Part shown: positions 8,932-15,939 of the stretch, piece after piece
Layout: the number at the start of each line of letters is the position of its first letter
Numbering within the stretch: position 1 is the stretch's first letter
Assembly: GCA_027575765.1 (NCBI GenBank)
Contig: JANBPT010001040.1
Span: forward strand, 1-15,940
Source: Tieghemiomyces parasiticus
Taxonomy: Eukaryota; Kickxellomycota; Dimargaritomycetes; Dimargaritales; Dimargaritaceae
Length of the DNA stretch: 15,940 nt
Direction of reading: 5' to 3'
Made by a program: the position numbers and the translations under genes
Notes under the pieces: generated by a model
The model's database searches: none
What the model was told of the DNA's origin: nothing
What the model saw: only the letters and a program-made list of their open reading frames with translations

Positions 8932-9220
8932 TGTTGTGGACCAGAACCCACAACTTAATCACCTCAAGATAATATTAGCTCAGCCTTTATCATTGATGGT
9001 TATCACTTTGTTTACATCATAGTTGATTTGTAATTAAGGTGCAAAGCATGACCACTAAATAAACTTCAGATTTTTTTTCTTACTTTTAATTAGCGCCATC
9101 TGTACTCAACTTACTATTGATCTTTGCACCAACTGCACTGTCCCCTTGACTGACCAAAAGGGCTGGCCAATTGCCACCACTCTGATACTGATATTTGAGG
9201 CAATAAAGCGCACTACCACA
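8932..9220 (+). mobile_element. Y: LTR-like segment between D2 and E1
   Basis: 289 bp bounded by TGTTGTGGACCAGAACC and CACTACCACA, the same kind of ends as the neighbouring LTRs. It contains CTAAATAAACTTC and a possible polyadenylation signal AATAAA at about 9202-9207. I could not align it convincingly to any other family in the window, so the call rests on position and ends. Confidence 0.45.
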
Positions 9221-9226
9221 TTGCAA

Positions 9227-9545
9227 TGTTGTGCCTTGTTAATTGATGTGGTCGAAATCAGTTCATAAAGGGGTTTTTAAAAGGTATGGTTCTCTGGAAA
9301 AGGTGTTGGTTTATTACTAGGCACAACAGAGTTGATATATATAATAAGAATAGACATTGTTGGATGATTTAGTCTACTGTCAATGGTGCTGTCGTCATGT
9401 TACCACCATTTGCAGTAGTTAAAGCAAAAAGAAAACCCTTCTAGCGGCCACATCCGGTGACCACCGGAGCTAATCGAAATATCCGAAACGAATGGCTGGA
9501 CTCAAGTACCCAGCCAGTGGGATTTTAGCCCTGGCGCACAAAACA
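9227..9545 (+). mobile_element. E1: E-family solo LTR abutting tRNA-Ile
   Basis: 319-bp repeat aligned along its whole length with E2 next to tRNA-Glu. It starts TGTTGTGCCTTGTTAAT and ends near GCGCACAAAACA. It contains three inverted repeats: a 10-bp TGTTGTGCCT/AGGCACAACA pair at 9227-9236 and 9319-9328, a 15-bp imperfect stem at 9374-9388/9404-9418, and CCGGTG/CACCGG at 9454-9467. CpGs are frequent in the last 100 bp, suggesting a younger or less mutated copy than E2. An alternative is two nested short elements (9227-9328 and the rest), but both copies share the composite. Confidence 0.82.
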
Positions 9546-9551
9546 AACGTG

Positions 9552-9626
9552 GCCCTATTAGCTCAGTTGGTTTAGAGCGTCGTGCTAATAACGCGAAGGT
9601 CGTAGGTTCGATCCCTGCATGGGGCA
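9552..9626 (+). tRNA. tRNA-Ile(AAT), intronless
   Basis: The gene encodes an isoleucine tRNA for AUU/AUC/AUA, decoded through inosine at A34. The acceptor stem GCCCTAT pairs with ATGGGGC (one U-G pair), followed by discriminator A. The D stem is GCTC/GAGC. The anticodon stem TCGTG/CGCGA encloses CTAATAA, giving anticodon AAT. The T arm is GTAGG/CCTGC around TTCGATC. The A box runs from TAGCTCAGTTGG and the B box is GGTTCGATCCC. It is uninterrupted. Starting one base earlier, at 9551, would break the acceptor stem, so 9552 is the mature 5' end. LTR copy E1 ends about 6 bp upstream. Confidence 0.96.
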
Positions 9627-9631
9627 ATTAG

Positions 9632-9638
9632 TTTTTTT
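9632..9638 (+). terminator. Pol III terminator of tRNA-Ile
   Basis: A run of seven T starts 6 bases after the tRNA 3' end on the coding strand, which is a strong Pol III stop. Confidence 0.9.
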
Positions 9639-10264
9639 AGTACACTACATAGTTTATAATCGAACCCTGATGCAATTACAGGAAATCATAAGCAACTAGA
9701 GAAGGCCTGAAGCCAGCATTGGTAACATGTTCCCATCCTGAGAAATGTCAATTCTTGGATCTTCTGTAGCTATTGTATTGATTATTTCATAGACGTCTTT
9801 TAGTTACATCCCTACTGGCTATTATGGTGATATAACCTGATTTCCTTTTGTATTTCACCCTAATGTCCCTTGGATGGCTAACCAGGCCTACCTATTGTTT
9901 ATTAATTGTCTTTAGAGTCTTGTCAAGACCCATTGTCTTTTCATCCTTTGATTCTCTTCCCACTAAAATCCTCTATAACCAAATCCTTCCTTTTTCTTAT
10001 AAAAGCCCATCCCTTCCTCCTCTCTTCTACCCCATCACTTATCCCAACTAAATTCTGTATATTCCCTTTTCAAAATAAAATCCTCTTTTCAAAGAACCTG
10101 CTGCTGGATTCCATATAAAGTAATAGACATTATGGAATAAGTGGGAAAATAATGAGGATTATAGTGTACCAAGCTCCTGAGGTCCTACTTGGGACACAGG
10201 TGCACCATGGGCATCATGGAGCTACTGGAAAGGTGCTGTGGAATGCACTTTTATCACTCCTCCA
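9639..10264. other. Unassigned sequence downstream of tRNA-Ile
   Basis: No gene or recognised repeat family, apart from the TATA/pyrimidine/AATAAA block noted at 9995-10080. The two 67-70 codon frames at 9848-10118 are products of the pyrimidine-rich strand. Confidence 0.5.
9995..10080 (+). promoter_or_regulatory. Possible Pol II promoter or LTR U3/R region
   Basis: TTATAAAAGCCC (about 9998-10009) is followed by a long C/T-rich stretch (CCTTCCTCCTCTCTTC) and then AAAATAAAATCC near 10072. TATA, pyrimidine tract and AATAAA in 90 bases are typical of an LTR. No second copy occurs in the window, so it is not assigned to a family. Confidence 0.35.
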
Positions 10265-10681
10265 TGAATCATATACTGGAACCAGAATTTAATTAAGTCA
10301 GGTACTCCAAGGCAGGATAGACACACCACACCCTTAGCTTAGATGTGCAGGCGCTTGGGCTATAAATAGTACATCTAGATCTAGCCCAGGTGTTGGTCAT
10401 TCTGGATTGTGAATGAAAAATAGCAATGACAAGCTGAAACAGATAAACAGCAAAAGCTTTTAAGAGAATAGTTTTCCAGAAATCATAGGAAATTTGGCCT
10501 GCCATTGATGAAAGCTGTATTGGCGCTGCAGAATCAAAAGGATTTGGCCACTCATGCCTTTGGTGCTTTGAGTTGGCTTTCACTGATACTGTAGGTGACC
10601 TAGTATATTGGGGATGATCACCTATCATGTCCTACCCCACCAGGAATCTTCAGGAATACATAATGATATCTGGGTTCCACA
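10265..10681 (+). mobile_element. C5: C-family solo LTR
   Basis: C copy in the array leading to tRNA-Glu: GTCAGGTACTCCAAGGCAGG, CTTAGCTTAGATGTGCAGG, TTGGGCTATAAATAGTAC with an intact TATA box at 10359-10366, CCCCACCAGGAATCTTCAGG, and ATATCTGGGTTCCACA at the end. The middle third is diverged from C2 and C3. The start is placed by alignment to C2. The spacer CAAT (4 bp) separates it from D3. Confidence 0.78.
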
Positions 10682-10685
10682 CAAT

Positions 10686-11105
10686 TATAGTGCTGGGCCC
10701 TAGAATAAGGTGTTGGCCAGTAGGTGGCCTAGGATGCCACAATGGCTAGGTGGGGCTGAATAATGGTCTACACCCAAGTGGCACAAGCATTAATTAAAAT
10801 TATGTACTGTTATTGAGCACATAAAAAATATGAGACAATGAAAACATTCCAACCTGTAACAAAATGAAAAAAGATAAATAAAATAAAATCATTTAACAAA
10901 TACCTGCCAAGCCCATACTAACTAGTGTGGGGTCATTGTTTACACCCAGGCATAGGGGAGGACCTACATCTCTCTGTGCAATACTGATAACTTAATACTT
11001 AAATCTTGTCCTTTCCCCACATGAGTTTTTCCCATTGTTGACATCCTAAGGTATAAGCACATCAGCTAGATTCCTTCAAGATGCAACGTCAGTGTCCACA
11101 CCACT
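10686..11105 (+). mobile_element. D3: D-family solo LTR
   Basis: 420-bp diverged D copy. The start is TATAGTGCTGGGCCCTAG, two G-to-A changes from the D1 start. Shared blocks include GGTCTACACCC, GAGGACCTACATCTCTCTG (D2: GAAGGATCTACATCCCCCTG), CTTTCCCCACATGAG, and the end GTGTCCACACCACT. The spacer AAAA (4 bp) separates it from H'. The order C then D repeats that seen before tRNA-Ile. Confidence 0.78.
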
Positions 11106-11109
11106 AAAA

Positions 11110-11246
11110 TGTTGTGCATAGGGCCTGATAGAATAATTGAGATGCATTAAGCCATCACAGCATGGTGGACAATAGGCATCTAGCAATGATCATGCATTAG
11201 GGTATGAGGAGGTTTGGCAGGGCAGAGTAGAAGCACCTTAATCACA
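11110..11246 (+). mobile_element. H': short LTR-like segment
   Basis: 137 bp starting TGTTGTGCATAGGGCC and ending CTTAATCACA, followed by ACAA (4 bp) and the start of H1. Its 5' end resembles the D and H starts but I could not align the rest. It may be a deletion derivative or a separate small family. Confidence 0.45.
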
Positions 11247-11250
11247 ACAA

Positions 11251-11585
11251 TGTTGTGTGTGGGGCCTTATAACTGCTTTATTCCTTGTACATATCCAGTA
11301 TTGATTTTACTTTGCTTTATTAGGTTTGCATAATACTTTCACTTCAATGCAAAGTGATAGATGCCAAACCTGTTACTTTGTCAAAGGAGCCATCACTAGC
11401 TTTCCTTCATCCTTGCTTGCCAATTAAGTTTTATTCTCTAAAATAAAAAAGGTTCAAACCTTACCTCACAATAACTGATACCATGCAAAACTACTTAGCC
11501 TTTCCTTAACCAAATTTGATATGCATCTTTTAATTATCTCTACCTAATACAATGTAATTGAGAGGGTGAACTGCCATTTTTCACA
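11251..11585 (+). mobile_element. H1: H-family solo LTR
   Basis: Aligns along its length with H2 on the minus strand beside tRNA-Met. Shared landmarks in order: TGTTGTGTGTGGGGCC, TTTACTTTGCTTTATTAGG, TTTGTCAAAGGAGCCATCAC, TTTCCTTCATCCTTG, AATTAAGTTTTATT, AAAATAAAAAAGG at the TATA position, CACAATAACTGATA, TTAACCAAATTTGATATGC, and GTGAACTGCCATTTTTCACA at the end. Length 335 bp. Confidence 0.75.
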
Positions 11586-11588
11586 ATG

Positions 11589-11905
11589 TGTTGTGCCTTG
11601 TTAATACAGAGTTGAGTTCGAAATATAAAGGGTATGGTTTTTAAGAAAAGAGGTGTCAATTTTTTACTAGGCACAACAGGAACAATAGATACACTAAAGA
11701 ATAGACTACTGTCAGATGGTGGAGCCTACTGTCAATGGGGTTGTTGTCATATTACCACCATTGGTAGTAGCTAGCATGAATGAGCTAATAGAATACCCTT
11801 CTAGCAGCCACATCTGGTGGCCACCAGAGTTAACGAAATATCTGAAGTAGATGAACCCAGATCATGTACCCGGCTAATAGGCTAATAGGACTGACGTACA
11901 ACACA
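11589..11905 (+). mobile_element. E2: E-family solo LTR near tRNA-Glu
   Basis: 317-bp homologue of E1: it starts TGTTGTGCCTTGTTAAT and ends GTACAACACA. The same three inverted repeats are conserved (11589/11669-11678; 11726-11740/11756-11770; 11814-11827). Compared with E1 many differences are CpG to TpG or CpA (GCGGCC to GCAGCC, CCGG to CTGG and CCAG). A small local duplication (CTACTGTCA twice, 11706 and 11726) is specific to this copy. It ends about 12 bp before the tRNA, farther than the other tRNA-proximal LTRs. Confidence 0.82.
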
Positions 11906-11917
11906 ACTAAGATGTGG

Positions 11918-11989
11918 TCCGAAATGGTCCAGTGGTCAGGATCTCACGCTCTCACCGTGATGGCCGGGGTTCAATTCCCCGTTTCGGAG
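11918..11989 (+). tRNA. tRNA-Glu(CTC), intronless
   Basis: The gene encodes a glutamate tRNA reading GAG. The acceptor stem TCCGAAA pairs perfectly with TTTCGGA and the discriminator is G. The anticodon stem TCACG/CGTGA encloses CTCTCAC, giving anticodon CTC. The T stem is CGGGG/CCCCG around TTCAATT. The A box is TGGTCCAGTGG and the B box is GGTTCAATTCC, with A where many genes have G; this variant is common in tRNA-Glu. A G discriminator, from what I know of the family, suits fungal tRNA-Glu better than animal tRNA-Glu. LTR copy E2 ends about 12 bp upstream. The 3' side faces tRNA-Met convergently across 1.9 kb. Confidence 0.96.
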
Positions 11990-11990
11990 A

Positions 11991-11996
11991 TTTTTT
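11991..11996 (+). terminator. Pol III terminator of tRNA-Glu
   Basis: A run of six T begins 2 bases after the discriminator base. Confidence 0.9.
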
Positions 11997-13508
11997 ACAC
12001 TTGGGTTTTCACTAAATCATGATTGTTGCCAGTTATAACAATGATAAGCCTAATATATCTTGCATATTTGAAAAAGAGCGGTTGATTTTCGCCTTTAATA
12101 GAATGATTTTCCTTTCAAACTGCTTAATCATAATTTTTACTTTAAATTATAATTATAGAATAATCAACTTGGTAGCTGAACGAGGCAGTGAGCTGAAAGG
12201 AACCATCTGCACCTATGATGTCACAGATAACCTGAGGCTACTAGACTGAAGACTCATAGTACTTGTTACACACACCAAGGCCTACTTCTATCTGACTAGT
12301 AAGGCATGCATAACACCAATTGTGAACAAAGACTGTTACTTCTCTACACTTAGACTTCTAAACAATTATTTATTTCCCACTCCAGAATTTGGCCTACCGC
12401 ATACAGAAAGGTCTTAAGAAAAAGGCTAACATTTCTCAGGTCAAAGACCCCAGTTACATTGAGGTCAGTAGGTGTTGGAAAATAAATTATGACACAAGTG
12501 TCCATAAAATGGTATTCATGATTGGCTTGTTGGGTGATGGCATTATGGGTGTACATGGCAGTGTAACTGCTGGCTACCATCTTATGTGTTATCAAGTAGC
12601 ATGGAAATATAGACCTAATTACTATACACCTGAGGCCAGCTCAAAAGATCAAATATAGTGCATAGACAACCAGACAGACAAATAAATTAGAATACCCTCT
12701 ACTATTGTGGAAGGTTTTATCACAGAAGGTGAGTAAACACCACACTGGAAGGCTAGGCTCTCTATAAAATAATTGAAAAAAGAATTATATTCTAGTAGTG
12801 TAATGATCATGCAGTAAGTTCTATAAAGAGAAATCTTACTCCTAAAGAGGTAAGAGAATTTGTGAGATGATTGGGCTAATGAGAAAAAGGAAGAGAAAAG
12901 ATAGGGTAATTATAAAAAAATAGCCCTAAGGAAGGAGGAGTGATTTATCAGTTGAGAAATTTTACCAGGACAAAATCCAAGAAGTAAAAATGGGGGAGAA
13001 CAATAGAGAGACTACTTACTGATGGCATGTAGCCAATAAGGGTGGCCATTTCAAATTCTTTCACAGTTATTCCCCCTTGAAAGAGATGGTAAAAATATTA
13101 TTGAGTCATTCTAAGACTCAAAGGAACTTCAAATAAAAATTAATGGGTCTGGGTGACCATCCAAGTACTAATATGCTATCAGGATGGATAAAACCAGGAG
13201 GGAGAAAGAGAGGAGCCAAAAAGGAAATGGTGTGTATTCACCAGAGATTATTAGTAAACTATCAAGATGGGAAATAGCAAGATGATTTTTTGTCAACAAT
13301 GGACCACTTATATAGCCTATGATTGCTGATGTGGTAGGTAGGAGCCAGTGTTGATCAGTATTGCAATAATTATAAGTAGATAATGATAACCTTAATTGAG
13401 GCATTTGTTCTCCAGCTTATATAGCTAGCAAGGCTTTTGTGGTGGGAGGTCCAGCCCCCTGCTGAGTCACCCCTATGCTAGTGCACTGTCAGAGCACAGT
13501 AGTGCTGA
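11997..13508. other. Unassigned sequence between convergent tRNA-Glu and tRNA-Met
   Basis: 1.5 kb on the 3' side of both tRNA genes. It carries only short unrecognised frames (12019-12249, 12389-12658 and antisense). A purine-rich stretch lies at about 12840-13000. An imperfect hairpin (TAGTGCACTGT / ACAGTAGTGC) lies at about 13478-13506, just outside A4. No C, D, E, F or H copy was found. Confidence 0.5.
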
Positions 13509-13640
13509 TATGGTGATTGGGAACTACCACATTAGATTACTCCAGGTCAAGTCCAAGTTAGCAATTTCAGAAACATTAATTCTGTGATAGTAGAATAGCC
13601 TTTTGGTTATGGTATTAGACTTGGGCCTAATATCAACACA
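13509..13640 (-). mobile_element. A4: short TG...CA element, inverted copy
   Basis: Minus-strand copy of the A repeat. Read on that strand it starts TGTGTTGATATTAGGCCC at 13640 and ends near 13509, with the final CACCACA altered to CACCATA. No matching flanking pentamers are visible. It lies between the convergent tRNA-Glu and tRNA-Met genes, on the 3' side of both. Confidence 0.82.
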
Positions 13641-13872
13641 ACTATAATCACAAAACAGGAACACACATCCAAAAGAGGGAAGGTATTGACAGTCAACATG
13701 ATAAATTTTAGTGATAACTATAGACAAGTTAAAAGACACAAAGAGGTTGGCTAAAGAGAAGCTACAGAACAATCTATTTCTTTAGGCTGAGTATAGACAA
13801 GGTAGTAGAAATAATGAAATGTGATCATTCTATCCTGTTACACATTGGCCGAAGAAGTAGAGGAGGGTTGAT

Positions 13873-13879
13873 AAAAAAA
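13873..13879 (-). terminator. Pol III terminator of tRNA-Met
   Basis: Seven A on the plus strand directly abut the discriminator base, giving a seven-T run on the tRNA coding strand. Confidence 0.9.
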
Positions 13880-13952
13880 TGCTCTGTGTGAGGATCGAAC
13901 TCACGACCTTCAGATTATGAGACTGACGCTCTACCGACTGAGCCAACAAAGC
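13880..13952 (-). tRNA. tRNA-Met(CAT), elongator, intronless
   Basis: On the minus strand the acceptor stem GCTTTGT pairs with ACAGAGC (one U-G pair), followed by discriminator A. The D stem is GCTC/GAGC. The anticodon stem TCAGT/TCTGA has a U-U closing mismatch and encloses CTCATAA, giving anticodon CAT. The same U-U pair occurs in yeast elongator tRNA-Met. The T loop TTCGATC is the normal type, so this is the elongator and not the initiator. The T stem is GTGAG/CTCAC. Its 5' side (13953 upward) is filled with minus-strand LTR copies F2, H2 and C6, and F2 ends 4 bp away. Confidence 0.96.
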
Positions 13953-13956
13953 TATA

Positions 13957-14439
13957 TGTTTCGTGAAGCCGAGCACGGGTTATCCCTTCGAGGAGCTGGA
14001 ACAGGCCGCGCCTATACAACCATTGAAAGAAACAAAAGAAAAGAGACTGGGCGACCTCTGGGAGAGGCCCAGAAAAGACGGGGGACCAGTGAGGCCCTCC
14101 ACCAATCTGTGCAAATCATTTATTGTAGTCATAGTATATAAGCTGGGCCCAAGTATGCAACACAGGGCTCAGCAGCTTATTTCCCAATTGCTGTCCCATA
14201 GTGCCACCCATTGTCACTATTCCGTTAGTAAAGTTTAGTACCAATATTCTCTTAAGCTCACTTGTTGGTAAGCGTCTATAGATTTTATTTGAGGTTTTCT
14301 CCGTCAATAGTTAACCTATCAAACTTTGTGTTACAGATTTTGACAGCCCTGGTCCGACTGTATCTTCCTGAATTCTCCACTTCAACTTGCAGGTTCTTTT
14401 GAAAGGGGGACTGGCTTCTAGATACCAGTCTGCTTTACA
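13957..14439 (-). mobile_element. F2: F-family solo LTR abutting tRNA-Met
   Basis: Minus-strand copy, 483 bp, starting TGTAAAGCAGAC at 14439 and ending TTCACGAAACA at 13957, four bases (TATA) from the tRNA. It is collinear with F1, including the TATA box in GCTTATATACTATGACTAC, the leader hairpins, and AGGCGCGGCCTG. It is notably richer in CpG than F1, so it is the less mutated copy. Short open frames here are incidental. Confidence 0.87.
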
Positions 14440-14447
14440 GTTTTTTT

Positions 14448-14769
14448 TGCAACAATGGCACCTGACTCTCTTTTGTACGGTGTAATAAATGAGGATGTTA
14501 TTAAAATATCAGTCGAATTTGGTCAAAATATGAAAAGAGAGAATATCATATCATTTATTGTAGCGCGCAGTTCACGCCTTTTATATTTGGAAGTAAACAA
14601 AGCTTAATCAGCAAACAATGAATGAAAGACAGATAGTAATGGTTCCTTTGATGAAGTGACAAGTCTGATATAGGACCAGAGTCAAAGAATTGTCCAAGCC
14701 TGATAAACAAAAGTATAATCAGAACTTGATAGAGGAAGTGATGAAAGGTTTTTGGTCCCACACACAACA
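14448..14769 (-). mobile_element. H2: H-family solo LTR
   Basis: Minus-strand copy of H, 322 bp, starting TGTTGTGTGTGGGACC at 14769 and ending GTGCCATTGTTGCA. It carries a cleaner promoter than H1: AATATAAAAGGCGTGAAC (TATA near 14580), then TACAATAAATG. A poly-A tract of 8 bases separates it from F2. It starts 4 bp after C6. Confidence 0.75.
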
Positions 14770-14773
14770 TTTT

Positions 14774-15210
14774 TGTGGAGCCCTCACTCTGTTTGGCCTC
14801 CTGAAGATGCCTGATGGATGGATCTTGGTTAGAATGATCTACCAGGACATGTATGTGTTGGCAAACCCATCAGGGAAAGCCAAATGCATCAGGGAAAGCC
14901 ATGGGTAAGCCAATAGTTTTAGAGTATACCATCAGACCATTTCTCCCACCAATGATGGGCCTGATTTCCCATGACTTGGGTTTCATACTTTTTGATTCTT
15001 GATGTTTCAGACCTTTATATTTTATCTGTTTCATCCTGAAGGTTGCCAAATGCATTTTACCAGCCTAAAGCAATAAGGCAACCAAAGGCAACTGTTTTGG
15101 CACCTTGGAGACAAACTCCTATTTAAGGTCAGAACTTCTGCCCTTCTATGTTCTGGGAGTGTTTCCCCTGCCTTGCCTCCAGGCAATCCTTTGGAGTTTC
15201 CCTTGGTTCA
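14774..15210 (-). mobile_element. C6: C-family solo LTR
   Basis: Minus-strand C copy. On that strand: GCCTGGAGGCAAGGCAGG, GGAAACACTCCCAGAACA, a TTAAATAGG TATA region, AATCAAAAAGTATGAAACCC, AGTCATGGGAAATCAGGCCC, GATGCATTTGGCTTTCCCTG, GCATCTTCAGGAGG, and GAGGGCTCCACA at 14774. The outer boundary (about 15210) is approximate. A 15-bp block (14868-14882) is repeated at 14887-14901, a local duplication inside this copy. Confidence 0.72.
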
Positions 15211-15837
15211 TTTGTACTTTCTTGCCTCAAGTATTCTACCTTAATGAAGCTCATTTCTCTCACCTGTTCAGATTGTGATTAGGTCACTGAAGTATCTGAC
15301 CTAAGGGTCTAATATCTAGGTAACCTTCACATTTGTGATGGCTGCAGCACTCTGTGTTGCCTTAGCTCTTAGCCTTACTCATTATTATGTCATTCTCTCA
15401 CAAGCCTATAGTTTATTGTCTACCATGTTTATTCTAACTTGCTGACCTTAGGGACATAAAACCCCCAGTTACCATCACATGGAACTAGTAAAGGGTACAA
15501 ATTTGAGGTTATCACTTTTGACTTTACTTTTTTTTTACTTTCCCACTAAACTGTTGACACATACATTACAGAAAGAAATGATTCCATAGTGTAGAAAAGT
15601 CTTTATTTAGTGGGCCCTGTACAAGCAGGCTAAGAGTACCAATCAGATGTGATCTTACTACTCTGGGGCACTGGAGGTGGAACTAAAGGAAAATGAAGGC
15701 AGCAGAAAAACCCAAAGATATGGGAAAGCATACACCATAGGGAAGGATACAAAATATGTAAGGTAGGTCGTGGATAGGGGAAAACTAAGTAAACTAGACT
15801 AGATGGTAGGGAGGGGGGAACTCTGGTAGATTCTGGA
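15211..15837. other. Unassigned sequence at right end
   Basis: No gene identified. It includes a run of nine T near 15530 and, on the minus strand, an AATAAAG signal near 15600 that could serve the cut-off frame at 15838-15939. Purine-rich from about 15670 to the end. Confidence 0.45.
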
Positions 15838-15939
15838 TCAGGGAGGAGCTATTGGAATAGGAGAGTGGTCATGGGAAGGGAGTGGATCAGGAGCTGGAGT
15901 TGAGACTTGTACAGAGTCAGGATCAGGCTCAGGTTCTGG
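15838..15939 (-). CDS. Possible C-terminal end of an acidic/proline-rich protein, cut by window edge
   Basis: A minus-strand frame enters from beyond the right edge and ends at TGA (15838-15840), giving 33 codons starting PEPEPDPDSVQVSTPAPDPL. Alternating Pro with Glu/Asp is typical of a disordered tail or linker and unlike the rest of the window. Downstream on the same strand an AATAAAG polyadenylation-like signal occurs near 15600. It could be a host gene, or the pol/env-side tail of a retroelement. The frame has no start in the window. Confidence 0.3.
   Translation of the reverse strand, partial: PEPEPDPDSVQVSTPAPDPLPSHDHSPIPIAPP

Noticed and set aside
10293..10628. 111-codon minus-strand frame, the longest in the window
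   Set aside because: It lies antisense inside LTR copy C5, the other C copies do not keep it open, and it has no recognisable motif.
13880..13952. Initiator tRNA-Met
   Set aside because: The first pair is G-C, the T loop is TTCGATC, and the anticodon stem has the elongator-type U-U pair.
14690..15055. Frames across H2 and C6 on both strands
   Set aside because: Homologous DNA in other C and H copies is interrupted in these frames; they are chance openings in LTRs.
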